Source: Niveibacterium sp. SC-1 (GTDB lineage: Bacteria > Pseudomonadota > Gammaproteobacteria > Burkholderiales > Rhodocyclaceae). Taken from it: 64,000 bases of DNA. Made by a program: the position numbers and the translations under genes. Positions 44,299-53,870 of the stretch are shown one piece after another. The notes beneath the pieces were generated by a model. It ran no database searches and had not been told where the DNA came from. It worked only from the letters and a program-made list of their open reading frames with translations. The DNA is taken from the NCBI RefSeq assembly GCF_038235435.1, contig NZ_CP151275.1, positions 2,728,001-2,792,000 of the forward strand, in the 5' to 3' direction. Within the stretch, counting starts at the first letter, position 1. Each line of letters opens with the position of its first letter.

Positions 44299-45558
44299 CT
44301 AGCGTCGCCGCGCGCGACGTTCGATCTGGGCCTTCGCGTCGGCCAGGGCCTTGGGTATGACCTTGTCCTCTTCGAGCACCTTTTCGAGCTCGGCATTGAC
44401 GATCTCCTGCGCGATCGCGTCGTACTTGTCGACGTCGATGGCAGGGATGTGCTCGGCAGCCGTCTTCCAGAGAAGACGGGCCTTCTGGTTGCCCAGGAAC
44501 TCGATGGGCGCATCGATGAAGCTGTCATTCATCGCTTCGACCAAGGCCGGGAACGCGTCGACCTGGCGGAACGCTTCGATCTGCATCTGCTTGTTCAGGG
44601 TCATGAACTTGACGAACTCCCAGGCCTCGGCCTTGTTCGCGCCCTTGCTCGGAATCGCGTAGAACGATCCGCCCCAGGAGGCGTACGCGCCGCCCGGCAG
44701 TTGCGCCGCGCGCCATGCGCCCTTGGTGTTTGGGGCCAACCAGGTGGAGAGGTGGCCCGCCAGCCATGCACCCATCATCTGAGAGGCCAGCTGTCCGCGC
44801 TTGAAGCCTTCGGACCACTCGTTGGTCCAGGGGCTGACCTTGGCATCCACCCCGGCGACACGTGCGGCCTTCGCCAGTTCGAAGGCCTTCACGAAACGTG
44901 GCGTATCGACCAGGCTCTTGCCTGCCTTGTCGAAATACACACCATCGCCGTCCTTGAGTCCTGAACGGATATAGATCTCCTTGAGATCCCCCGCCGCCGC
45001 GATCAGGTAGGCACCCGTGGCGGCCTTGAGCTTCTTGCCGGCCTCGATGTAGGACTCCCAGCTCCGCGTGAGATCCGCTTCGCTGACCCCCGCCTTGTCC
45101 ATCAGGTCCTTGCGGTACAGCAGCGTCCCCGGACCAATGTCGGCCGGCACCGCCGCCAACGCGCCGTTCGCACCCTGTGCCTGCGGCAGGGTGAAGCGCG
45201 CGTACTTGTCCTTGTATTGCAGCGCGCTGTAAGGCGGCTTGCCGAGATCCTCCAGACCGCCAGACTCGGCGAACTTGCCGATGAACCCCACTTCAACCGC
45301 CATGACGTCGGGCAGGTTTGATCCTGTAGCCAGGGATGTCGTCATTGCGACGTGGTGATCCGCATAGGCAAGACTCACCAGCTTGATCTGCACTTCCGGT
45401 CGCAATTTCCTGTACAGAGGAATGGCCGCTTTTACGGCGGCATCGAGTGCGGGGAAAGCCGCCACGGTAATCGTCGTCTCCGCATATGCCGACGACCCAC
45501 CCAATAGCCCCACCGCCACCACCCACGCAATTGCGCGGCGCTTCACCGATACATCCAC
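44299..45558 (-). CDS. ABC-type sugar-binding protein (family 1)
   Basis: A 419-residue periplasmic solute-binding protein with a signal peptide ending SSAYAE. It shows the family features AFPALDAAVKAAIPLYRKLRPEVQIKLVSL, LPDVMAVEVGFIG and SWGGSFYAIPSKGANKAEAWEFVKFMT. It binds sugars or oligosaccharides for an ABC importer. No permease or ATPase genes are in the window, so the partner must be encoded elsewhere. Start is GTG at 45558 with GGGGAG six bases upstream; a GTG at 45546 is also possible. Confidence 0.88.
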   Translation of the reverse strand: MDVSVKRRAIAWVVAVGLLGGSSAYAETTITVAAFPALDAAVKAAIPLYRKLRPEVQIKLVSLAYADHHVAMTTSLATGSNLPDVMAVEVGFIGKFAESGGLEDLGKPPYSALQYKDKYARFTLPQAQGANGALAAVPADIGPGTLLYRKDLMDKAGVSEADLTRSWESYIEAGKKLKAATGAYLIAAAGDLKEIYIRSGLKDGDGVYFDKAGKSLVDTPRFVKAFELAKAARVAGVDAKVSPWTNEWSEGFKRGQLASQMMGAWLAGHLSTWLAPNTKGAWRAAQLPGGAYASWGGSFYAIPSKGANKAEAWEFVKFMTLNKQMQIEAFRQVDAFPALVEAMNDSFIDAPIEFLGNQKARLLWKTAAEHIPAIDVDKYDAIAQEIVNAELEKVLEEDKVIPKALADAKAQIERRARRR

Positions 45559-46173
45559 CTTTATCTCCCCGAGCCCTTGGACGACTGACTTTTGTTGTAT
45601 TGATATCGTTTTAGTTGAGTCAGTTTATCGCCGCGCGAATATATGTCGTCAAGCGCCTCCAATCATTCGGACAAGGCCCGTCATCCACCTCACTGGAATT
45701 GCTCTTTAAGAAACGTGGCAGGCTTTCTGGGCTGTCCTGTTCAGCACGGCGGCAATCAGGACATTCCCGGAAGAGTGTTCTTCTTCTGAAGTTTCGGATC
45801 CGACAACCCGAATAACCGCAACCCGCAAACAAATTGATCAGCCCGAATCCCGCAATCCGGATCAAGGCCTTGCACGCGATTGCCTTTCGCAAATAGCAAG
45901 ACATCTCGCAATAGAACCCAGGCCTGCCTGGAGCGTGCGAATGCAGTGCGGCGCAATTCCGGATGGAGAACGACAATTGCGCGCGCGGCTTACGCCTGGA
46001 CGTGGGGGTCGCCGGAAGGGGGGCGGGGCGCGGCCCAGCCGCGGGAAGAGCAGGCGCGCGCTGGCGACGAAACCTGCAGAGGCTGCGAGCCCTATCCAGC
46101 TCTGGCGGTCCGCATTGCGCCTGCGCTGGCCCGGGCGCGAGCGGATCAGGGCGTCAGGCTGGGCACACGCCCG
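45559..46173. other. Intergenic stretch upstream of the sugar-binding protein
   Basis: No gene is supported in these 615 bp; small open frames lack family or ribosome-site support. The first 100 bp are clearly AT-richer (TTGTATTGATATCGTTTTAG) and probably hold the binding-protein promoter. Confidence 0.45.
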
Positions 46174-46812
46174 TCAAGACGTACCAGCGGATTGCCGGGC
46201 CCGCCAGACAGCCCGGTCCGTGGCGCTGCTGCTGGGCGGCTCGAATCCGGCAGCCGGGGCTATCAGCGCAGGTGCCGCCGATCGGGATGGACCCGGGCGG
46301 GCGGCGTCTGAGGCCTGGCGCCAGTCGGCCTTTGTCCTGAGTTGTGGCGTCGGGTCTGCGCGCTCGCGCGAGGCAGGCGTCAAGAGGGCAACTCTGAATG
46401 AGCGACCCTGGGCCACAAGCATGACTTCGGTCGCGAATACCGCAGCGAGCTGGACACCGGGCGCCGGCTCCTCACCGATATGCACCTCGCGCGGCGGGAG
46501 CCCCCCCAGAGCCAGCAATGCATAGGTCTCCTGCGGGGTCGCACCAGTCACGATCCCGGTCAGCGAAATCGTCGGAATTCCGCTGCTCGCGACTCCCCCT
46601 GACGGCGTCGCTGCTGCGCCCGCTCCGGGCGGCGTCACTATTGCCGGGACGAGCACGGAGGAGGACGTCGCCTCCGGCCAGTAGTGGTCCAACGAACCGA
46701 TCAGGGTGCTGCCCAGAATACCTGTGAGGCCCAAGGCAACAATGAGACGGATCCGCAGGCGGCGGACACTCGGCGGCGACAGCCCCGTCCTGGAGTTCGA
46801 TATCTCTCGCAT
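46174..46812 (-). CDS. GspC-like inner-membrane protein (type II secretion clamp homologue)
   Basis: A 212-residue protein with a short cytoplasmic start, one membrane helix (IRLIVALGLTGILGSTLIG, about residues 23-41), a flexible linker, and a domain resembling the GspC homology region (ISLTGIVTGATPQETYALLAL, VHIGEEPAPGVQLAAVFATEVMLV, about 90-145). The last 65 residues are Ala/Pro/Arg-rich disorder. No other secretion genes are nearby. It follows the secreted GH64 enzyme, so a link to its export is possible but unproven. Confidence 0.6.
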   Translation of the reverse strand: MREISNSRTGLSPPSVRRLRIRLIVALGLTGILGSTLIGSLDHYWPEATSSSVLVPAIVTPPGAGAAATPSGGVASSGIPTISLTGIVTGATPQETYALLALGGLPPREVHIGEEPAPGVQLAAVFATEVMLVAQGRSFRVALLTPASRERADPTPQLRTKADWRQASDAARPGPSRSAAPALIAPAAGFEPPSSSATDRAVWRARQSAGTS

Positions 46813-46853
46813 CGAGAACACAATTCGCCCTCAGCTTTGGAGTGTAAAACCTC

Positions 46854-46897
46854 GCATCGGATTCGCCGGGCGGACGTCCGCCCGGCGAATCCGATGC
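46854..46897 (-). terminator. 44-bp perfect palindrome after the GH64 gene
   Basis: Two 22-bp arms without a loop meet at 46875/46876. It starts 10 bp beyond the GH64 stop codon on the minus strand and is followed by GAGGTTTTAC, a short T tract. It should act as a strong terminator or as a cruciform-forming element. The symmetry means it can work in both directions. Confidence 0.75.
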
Positions 46898-46906
46898 CTG
46901 GCCGGA

Positions 46907-49900
46907 TTACCAACCGATCGTGTAGGTCACGCTCCTTGGTTTCTCGGTGTGAATCGAGGGGCTGTATCCACCGACATCATCGTAGGCAAATCCATATGCC
47001 AGCGAATTCAGGCTGTGGTCATGCCAGAACTTGGTGAAGTAGTTGGCGGCTGCGCCCGCCGGATAGAAGTCAGGCGAATGCCACCATTTGTCAAAGCTCA
47101 GGTGTGCGACGCGCCTGTTGAGCGCTGCACACATCTGGGCCTGTAGCTGCAGTTGCTTGCCGACGTCGGTCGTGCCCGTGGAGTCGTCGAGCAGACCCGC
47201 GCCGAGCATGACCATGGCCGTCGTCGGCTTGCCATTGATGTAATAAGTGCCCACGCCGTCGGTGAAGCGGAACTTGTTGCCCACGACACGCCCCGTGAAT
47301 ACCGGCCAGCCATTCTTCAGGTCCATGACGAGATCCTCGTTGGCGTATTTCGACCAGACCTCGTCAATGTAGGCATCAAGGTAATGCTCATTCTCGGCGT
47401 CCTTGCCGAAGGTGGCATGTGCCGGCGCCATGATGCGATACGGCGCATAAGGCGCCTGCGCCAGACCGCGGAACTCATCTGGGACCTCGGTAATGAACTT
47501 GGCAAAGACCTCCTCCCGCGATTCGGAGAGGTTTTCCCCCACCGTCATGTCGAAGCCGTCGAGTCCGGTGACATTCAGCTTGAGCGGAAAGCCGAACTGA
47601 TCGACCCGAGTGGTATTGACGAATATCCCCTGCGGGTTGCTACCGGGCGGGAGAATCGCGAATTCGCCGAAATCGAATAACACATCGACATTCGGATCCG
47701 TCGGATTCTCGATGTTCGCGCCGGCGTAGGCGATCTTGCCGTTTCCGTCCGAATTGACCTGGATGTACATCGGCTCGCCGACGCTCATCAGGATCCGGGC
47801 AGAATTGATCGGCGGGATGGTGATGGACTTGGTTTGAGCCAACGAGAAGAAGTAGTTGGCATAGACCAGGCCGTTCTTGGCCAATGCGCCATTGTCACCA
47901 AGCGACATCGGAACGAGATTCCCGTTCATGTCGACGTGGACGAAATTGCCTGTCGCCCAGTCCTTGCCGATGATCGCCCAGAAGACCTTGTCGTCCGACC
48001 ACTTTCCCTTTGTGCCGTTGACCATGTTGAATGTGGTCTTCCCGGTCCAGGTTTCGCCCGTGCCGTTCCCGATGGTATAGCTCGCACTCGCCACACCCGA
48101 ATTCAGGCCGCCCTTGATTGCGACAGCCTTTACCGTAGCGGCGCTGCGGACCCACACCGGACCGCCATAGACGGGTGAGTCCTTCGTTGGCGAGCTGCCA
48201 TCCAGCGTGTAGTGAATCGTCGCGCCATTGGTCGCACTGAGGAAATTCACCGCAATCGGATTGCCGTAGTCGCCCCCCGGATGCGAGATGGACGGGGTGG
48301 CAATGGCCGTATCACCTTGGCCGATCACATAGGTGGCGCTTGCGATGCCAGATTGGCTGCCGTCAGCCTTGACGGTGATCGCATTGATCGTCTTCGCCAT
48401 GCTGACGGAGATCGGGCTGACATACAGGGACGACCCGCCATTGGGTGCCGACCCGTCGGTCGTATAGCGGATGACAGAATTCGGCTCCGTCGTATATAGC
48501 TGCACACTCTGGCTATTGGCGTAGGTACCGCCAGCAGGCGTGATACTTGGCTTCGTGACCGCCGACGCCCCGCCCACCGTGTAGGTATAGTTGGGCGTAT
48601 CGAGTTGCCCCGTACCGTTCGCATACGTAATGAAGTATTTGATCTGATCACCGGCCCTGACAGGAGTGATGACAAATTCGAAGCGGCCGAGACTGCTATT
48701 GAAGCTCATCTTCGGGCTGATCTGGCTCCCACCGTTGACGCCATAGTGAAGAATTGCGTAGGCGCTGGGCGCATTCGGCTTGAGCCAGATCGTGGCCGTC
48801 GCCCCCAACTCATAAGCCCCTTGAACGAAGCCCGTACCGGTCGCCTCGATCGTGTAGCCGGCGGCGGAAATGGCCGAGCTTGCATATCCGCTGGCGATTG
48901 CAATAGCACGGACGGTCTGCGAAGCACTGATATTGATCGCGCTCGTGTAAAGCGTGGAGGCACCACTGGGAACGCTACCATCGGTCGTATATCGGATCTG
49001 CGCACCCGGCGTAGCGCTTGCCATGCTGACCAACTGGGCAGAAGCGTAAGTTCCGGCCGGCGGATTGAAGCCAGGAGCACTCGCCACTGCTTGCGATATC
49101 ACGTAGCTGCCGCCCGCGATGTCCGAAGTCTCGTAGCCCGCGGCAACGGCAATGGCCTTGAGCGTTGCCGATCCACCAACGGTAATCGCTCCTGTGTAGG
49201 CCGGAGAGGTCGTCGTCGGATTCGATCCGTCGAGCGTGTAGCGGATGGAGGCGCCCGGGGTCGAGGTCGACAGCGTGACGGCCAGGGCCGTCGCGTAGGT
49301 ACCCGGCGCCGGAGAGAGTACGGGCGTGGCGGCCTTCGCCGAAGCGCCCGCCGTGTAGGTGTAGGCAGGCGTGTCGCTCTGCGTTGCACCGGTGACGTTG
49401 TAGGTGAACGAGTAGCTCATCGAATTGCCCTGGGCGAGGCTGGTGCTGACCTCGTAGCGCCCCGTCGCGGCGTTCTTCAGCATCCGAAGATTCTGCTGCG
49501 CGCCGTTTGCGATGGAGAAATGCGCGTCGACGTAGCTGACGGAACTCGATGGCAGGAACCAGATCGTCGCGGCGCCATTGGAAGCGACAACGCCCTGCGA
49601 GTAGCTGAATGCGCCGCCGGCATTGATGACGTAGGTCGCCGAAGCAAGTGCGGAGTCGGCCATCCCGCTCGCGGTTGCGTAGGCCTTGAGGGTGAGGTTG
49701 CCCGAAACGACGATCGCGCCACCGTACACGGGTGACGATTGATTCGGCATCGAGCCATCAGTCGTGTACCGGATCGTCGCGCCCGGCGTGCTCGTGGTGA
49801 TGGCCACGCTCTGGCTTGCCGCGTAAGTCCCGCCGGCCACCGAGAAGCTCGGCGTCGCCACGGTCGCGCCACCGCTTCCGACCACCGTGGAGGCAATCGG

Positions 49901-50224
49901 GGAGTCGTAGGCGAGGCCCGCCTTGTCGTAGGTAAACGAATGGCGCACAACCTGGCCCGAGCTGCCACTGAACGTGGTCTCAAAGCGCGTGGTGGCGCTG
50001 TTGTAGGTCATGCGGACGTTTTGTTGGGGGCCGCCGTTCACGGAGTAATGGGCATCAACCCAGCCGGATCCGACGGCAGATCTGAACCATAGCGTGACCG
50101 AACCGCCCGCAAGGTCCGCGCCGGCCGCGTAGTCCGCGGCTATTGCGGCAGAGGGTACGGCTGCTACCAGCATCGCAAACAGTGCCAGCAGCAGCCGGCA
50201 TGCCTTGCCTAGCTGCAACATCAT
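46907..50224 (-). CDS. Modular secreted GH64 beta-1,3-glucanase with binding modules
   Basis: A 1105-residue secreted protein. After the signal peptide (LLLALFAMLVAAVPSAAIA) come three CBM56-like modules (YVDAHFSIANGAQQNLRM, VDAHYSVNGGPQQNVRM, YAILHYGVNGGSQ) alternating with five chitobiase-C-terminal-like repeats (ATIRYTTDGSMPNQSSP and variants). The catalytic GH64 domain fills about residues 730-1105; the likely acid and nucleophile are Glu854 (FGEFAI) and Asp875 (RVDQFGFPLKLNV), and it ends in RSVTYTIGW as GH64 enzymes do. GH64 releases laminari-oligosaccharides from beta-1,3-glucan. The ATG at 50224 has AAGGAG upstream. Confidence 0.88.
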   Translation of the reverse strand: MMLQLGKACRLLLALFAMLVAAVPSAAIAADYAAGADLAGGSVTLWFRSAVGSGWVDAHYSVNGGPQQNVRMTYNSATTRFETTFSGSSGQVVRHSFTYDKAGLAYDSPIASTVVGSGGATVATPSFSVAGGTYAASQSVAITTSTPGATIRYTTDGSMPNQSSPVYGGAIVVSGNLTLKAYATASGMADSALASATYVINAGGAFSYSQGVVASNGAATIWFLPSSSVSYVDAHFSIANGAQQNLRMLKNAATGRYEVSTSLAQGNSMSYSFTYNVTGATQSDTPAYTYTAGASAKAATPVLSPAPGTYATALAVTLSTSTPGASIRYTLDGSNPTTTSPAYTGAITVGGSATLKAIAVAAGYETSDIAGGSYVISQAVASAPGFNPPAGTYASAQLVSMASATPGAQIRYTTDGSVPSGASTLYTSAINISASQTVRAIAIASGYASSAISAAGYTIEATGTGFVQGAYELGATATIWLKPNAPSAYAILHYGVNGGSQISPKMSFNSSLGRFEFVITPVRAGDQIKYFITYANGTGQLDTPNYTYTVGGASAVTKPSITPAGGTYANSQSVQLYTTEPNSVIRYTTDGSAPNGGSSLYVSPISVSMAKTINAITVKADGSQSGIASATYVIGQGDTAIATPSISHPGGDYGNPIAVNFLSATNGATIHYTLDGSSPTKDSPVYGGPVWVRSAATVKAVAIKGGLNSGVASASYTIGNGTGETWTGKTTFNMVNGTKGKWSDDKVFWAIIGKDWATGNFVHVDMNGNLVPMSLGDNGALAKNGLVYANYFFSLAQTKSITIPPINSARILMSVGEPMYIQVNSDGNGKIAYAGANIENPTDPNVDVLFDFGEFAILPPGSNPQGIFVNTTRVDQFGFPLKLNVTGLDGFDMTVGENLSESREEVFAKFITEVPDEFRGLAQAPYAPYRIMAPAHATFGKDAENEHYLDAYIDEVWSKYANEDLVMDLKNGWPVFTGRVVGNKFRFTDGVGTYYINGKPTTAMVMLGAGLLDDSTGTTDVGKQLQLQAQMCAALNRRVAHLSFDKWWHSPDFYPAGAAANYFTKFWHDHSLNSLAYGFAYDDVGGYSPSIHTEKPRSVTYTIGW

Positions 50225-50347
50225 TTTCTTGTCTCCTTGGTGTGGTGGAGGCAAAGCCCTTCACGACAGACGCGCCAGGCTCAGCTCGCATTGGGAGCCG
50301 CCTGCGGCGTGGACCAAAGCGCAGCGGCAGCGCGCTTTATACGCGCG

Positions 50348-50367
50348 TGCTTATGGCGCGATAAGCA
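50348..50367. promoter_or_regulatory. Inverted repeat upstream of GH64
   Basis: TGCTTAT, six bases, ATAAGCA is a perfect 7+7 inverted repeat, 124 bp before the GH64 start. It is a candidate regulator site and differs from the LacI-type palindromes near the porin. The rest of the 337-bp gap 50225-50561 shows no gene. Confidence 0.45.
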
Positions 50368-50561
50368 AACGGGCAGCATTGAGCAAGCGCGTTCCTGCAC
50401 CCCTCGCGGCTTGCTATGGTTGGCCGCTTCTGAGCACACCGAGGCTTCCTCTTATGCTTTTTGCATCGCCGGCAGGAGAAGTGAGAAGACGCCTTCAAGG
50501 CGACGATCGGAGCACCACCCTCGCCGCGGAGAGTCTCCCCTCTGCGGCTGGAGCCGATCCC

Positions 50562-51365
50562 TCAGAGCCTCACGGCGGTATAGATGGTGGTCTGAAAGCA
50601 CCGCGTCACCCGACCGCCGAACTCCTCATCGGTGATGCGCCGCAAGCCCTGCATCAAGACCTCACGTGCCTCGGGCGATGCATGCGAGACCGGTGAAAAC
50701 GTGGCGACCAGGGCGAGCACAGACTCGGTGTCCTGCTCGATCTCCCAGTCCAGGCGCTCGTACTGCACCGCCTCGAACCCCGCAGCGTGAAGCTCTGCGG
50801 TACGTGCAGCCACGTCCAGCGCGAAGGTCGGACGGCCGTTGGGTGCCTGCGAGGGGCCGCGTGCGAGCGATTCGAACAGGGGTGCAGTACGCCGCAGGAA
50901 TGCGTCGTCCTCAGGGGGATCGAAGAGGTTCCACCACATCGCCCAGTGGCCACCGGGACGCAGCAGATCAAATATCCGCGGAAGCACCACCGCAGGTTCC
51001 AGCCAATGAAAGGCAGTCGCCGCGATCCCGAGATCGAAGCTCGCAGCCTCCAGGGGCGCCTCCTCGAAGCCGCAGTTCATGACCTGCAGATGCGCCGTCA
51101 GTGAAGGCGACAGATCTTCGAGCAACACGGCAGACATGCGCGCGTCGGGTTCCACCGCGCTCACCTCGCAGCCCAGCTCCAGCAACACGCGTGTGGCCTT
51201 GCCCGTGCCTGCGCCGATCTCAAATGCGCGCGCGCCCGGGATGGCTCCGCAGCGTGCGAGGAGCACTTCGCGCACCCGCGCCGGATAGTCGGGCCGCGCC
51301 CTCGCATAGCGACGGGCTTCCGCGCCAAACAGCGTGCGGCCCTCAGCTCTCTCGATCAAAGGCAT
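50562..51365 (-). CDS. Class I SAM-dependent methyltransferase
   Basis: A 267-residue methyltransferase with SAM-binding motif I AFEIGAGTGKATRVLLELGC (about residues 47-66), acidic loop AVEPDARM, and motif FDLGIAATAFHWLEP. It is a UbiE/Tam-like general family; the substrate cannot be read. The ATG at 51365 is chosen over an upstream non-ATG start. It points away from the DUF1275 gene. Confidence 0.82.
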   Translation of the reverse strand: MPLIERAEGRTLFGAEARRYARARPDYPARVREVLLARCGAIPGARAFEIGAGTGKATRVLLELGCEVSAVEPDARMSAVLLEDLSPSLTAHLQVMNCGFEEAPLEAASFDLGIAATAFHWLEPAVVLPRIFDLLRPGGHWAMWWNLFDPPEDDAFLRRTAPLFESLARGPSQAPNGRPTFALDVAARTAELHAAGFEAVQYERLDWEIEQDTESVLALVATFSPVSHASPEAREVLMQGLRRITDEEFGGRVTRCFQTTIYTAVRL

Positions 51366-51488
51366 TCGCAGTGTCCTTGTTCTCGCCGCGCCGGCACGCC
51401 GACTCCTGATCGTAGGCAAGCAGATCTCGCGCTACCGGCGTAGGCTCGACGCGCGCGGATATCAGCCCGCGCTTGGCCGGAGTTCCAG

Positions 51489-52253
51489 ATGCCGATTTCC
51501 TATGCCCGCAGCTTTGCCGGCGTTCAGCGTACGCGTGAAGCGAACCAGCGCGTCGGATACGCGCTGGCCTTTATCGCCGGCGCCATCAATGCTGGCGGCT
51601 TTCTCGCCGTCCAGCAGTACACCTCGCACATGACGGGCATCGTCTCGTCCATGGCTGACAACATTGCGCTGGGACAGATCGGGCTCGCCCTGTCCGGCCT
51701 TGGCGGCCTGCTGTCCTTCCTGGCGGGCGCGGCGACTACGGCGCTGATGGTGAACTATTCGCGGCGCCGCCAGTTGCATTCGGAGTACGCGGCGCCCTTG
51801 ATCCTTGAAGCGGGCTTGCTGCTGTGCTTTGGCTTGATGGGCGCCCGCCTGGCGCACTTCGAGGGCCTGTTCGTACCCGCGACGGTAATGCTGCTCTGCT
51901 TCATCATGGGGCTGCAGAACGCGACCATCACCAAGCTCTCGCGCGCGGAGATCCGCACGACCCACATCACGGGGCTGATCACGGACGTCGGCATCGAGCT
52001 GGGCAAGGCGCTCTACTGGAATCGCACGGATACTGCGCTCGCGCCGGTGCGCGCAGACCTCGCGCGCCTGCGTCTATTGCTCACGCTCGTGTTCTCGTTC
52101 TTCTTCGGGGGCCTGGTCGGTGCGCTGGGATTCAACCACGCGGGCTACGCGTCCACGGTACCGCTCGCCCTGCTCCTTACGGGGCTGGCCGCGGTCCCGG
52201 TTCTGGATGATCTGCGCACGCAGTGGCGGCGCCTGCGACGGGGCGGATGCTGA
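51489..52253 (+). CDS. DUF1275 (YoaK-type) membrane protein
   Basis: A 254-residue integral membrane protein with about six helices. The family start GYALAFIAGAINAGGFLAVQQYTSHMTGIVSS is clear, as is LCFIMGLQNATITKLSRAEIRTTHITG in the middle. Function of the family is unknown. The ATG at 51489 has GGAG upstream. Confidence 0.9.
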   Translation: MPISYARSFAGVQRTREANQRVGYALAFIAGAINAGGFLAVQQYTSHMTGIVSSMADNIALGQIGLALSGLGGLLSFLAGAATTALMVNYSRRRQLHSEYAAPLILEAGLLLCFGLMGARLAHFEGLFVPATVMLLCFIMGLQNATITKLSRAEIRTTHITGLITDVGIELGKALYWNRTDTALAPVRADLARLRLLLTLVFSFFFGGLVGALGFNHAGYASTVPLALLLTGLAAVPVLDDLRTQWRRLRRGGC

Positions 52254-52282
52254 GAGCCCGCCCCGTCGCTTGGGGAGCACGC

Positions 52283-53611
52283 TCAGTGCAGGCGTTCGCC
52301 CTGCTCCACGATGGAAAAGCTGCCGACCAACCGCGCCACCTGCTCACTGCTCGCGACGATCTTTCCGATCGCCTCACCTGCGACATTGGCGTTGGCAAGG
52401 CCAGCCTCGGCCTCTTCCAGCATCGTGTTGACGGTTTCGATAGCCGAGCCCGTCTCGGTGTCGATGCTCTGCGTCATCGCAGCGACTTCATTGGTTGACT
52501 GCGTCGTGCGCTCGGCCAGCTTGCGCACCTCGTCGGCCACCACCGCAAAGCCACGTCCGCTTTCGCCGGCGCGGGCGGCCTCGATCGCGGCATTGAGCGC
52601 AAGCAAGTTGGTCTGGTCGGCGATTGCGCGAATCGTCCCAACGATGCCGTTGATCCGGCTCGATTGAACGCCCAGGCCCTGGATGGTCTCGGCCGCCTCT
52701 CGCGCGCGGTCGGCGATCGCCCGCATTTCGCTGACGGTCTTGTCGATGATCTCGCCGCCGGCGCGCGACACGTCCTGCGTCTCCCGCGCGAGGGCCTGCG
52801 CCTTCTCGACGATTTCCATGTCCTCCTGCACCTTGGCCTCGCGCTCGGTGACGTCGGCCGCGAACTTCATGATCTTGTAGAGGCGTCCGTTGCTGTCGAA
52901 CATGGGGTTGTAGGACGCCTCAAGCCAGAGCATGCGACCGTCCTTTCCCACGCGCGGAAAGAGACCATTGACGTGCTGCCCACCGTTGAGCTTGCGCCAG
53001 AACGCGGCATACGCCGGCGACGCGGTGTACTCCTGCGTGCAGAAGATCCGGTGATGCTGGTCGATGACTTCCTCGAGCGAGTAGCCGACCGCATTCAGGA
53101 AGTTCGCGTTGGCGTTGAGGATGGTGCCGTCGGGCAGGAACGAGATGACGGCCATCGACTGGTCGATCGCCTTCATGCGGTTGGCGTACTCCTCTGCCTC
53201 CTCGGTCGCCTGCGTGACGTCCTGGGCGAACTTGACCACGCGCAGCACCGTGCCCGCCGCATCGCGGATCGGGTTGTAACTCGCCTCCAGCCAGATGCTG
53301 CGTCCGCCTTTGCCGCGACGCTTGAACTTCCCGGTGACGAACTCCCCGCGCCGCAGGCGATCCCACAGGGTCACGTAGGCCGGCGACTGGGCGTACTCCG
53401 GATCGCACAGCATGCGGTGATGTTGCCCGGCGAGCTCGTCCTGGGCGTAGCCGGTCACGGCCAGGAAGTTGGGGTTGGCTGTGACGATCACGCCTTCCGG
53501 CGTGAATTCGATCAGGGCCATCGAGCGGTCAATGGCCTGTAGCAACTGCGCCTGCTCGGAATGGCTGGATTCGAGCTTGTGAAGCTGGGTTCTGAGTTTT
53601 CGATCAAACAT
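52283..53611 (-). CDS. Soluble PAS-PAS chemoreceptor (BdlA-like)
   Basis: A 442-residue protein without membrane helices: two PAS domains (about residues 25-140 and 148-260, each with a GYxxxExxxQHHR element and a WLEASYNP segment) and a methyl-accepting signalling domain with the conserved tip [21 protein letters not shown]. Cytoplasmic redox or energy sensing is likely, as in Aer/BdlA-type receptors; the ligand or cofactor is not determined. A GAGGAGGG ribosome site precedes the ATG. Confidence 0.88.
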   Translation of the reverse strand: MFDRKLRTQLHKLESSHSEQAQLLQAIDRSMALIEFTPEGVIVTANPNFLAVTGYAQDELAGQHHRMLCDPEYAQSPAYVTLWDRLRRGEFVTGKFKRRGKGGRSIWLEASYNPIRDAAGTVLRVVKFAQDVTQATEEAEEYANRMKAIDQSMAVISFLPDGTILNANANFLNAVGYSLEEVIDQHHRIFCTQEYTASPAYAAFWRKLNGGQHVNGLFPRVGKDGRMLWLEASYNPMFDSNGRLYKIMKFAADVTEREAKVQEDMEIVEKAQALARETQDVSRAGGEIIDKTVSEMRAIADRAREAAETIQGLGVQSSRINGIVGTIRAIADQTNLLALNAAIEAARAGESGRGFAVVADEVRKLAERTTQSTNEVAAMTQSIDTETGSAIETVNTMLEEAEAGLANANVAGEAIGKIVASSEQVARLVGSFSIVEQGERLH

Positions 53612-53870
53612 GTCTGGCTCCCTCCTCTGAGTGGCCTGCCTATCGCCTCACGATATAGACAGCACCAACATCCCTCCCCCCGGGGGACGTTCGAACTACG
53701 GCTCTCCTCAGCCGAACTTTAGGCCTCGGTGCGATCTGCCATGGCAGCGCTCCAGCCCGCGTGAGTTGGTCTCTGGCACTCAATTTGCTACAGAACGGAG
53801 GCCATATCGAGGCCCCGGATGCTCGACTGCCCACAAGGAAGTCGCCCCCCGTCCGGGCAGGAGAACCAGC

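Noticed and set aside
45620..45976. 118-codon minus-strand frame upstream of the sugar-binding protein
   Set aside because: It has irregular Cys/Arg-rich composition, no ribosome site and no family resemblance; it probably covers promoter DNA.
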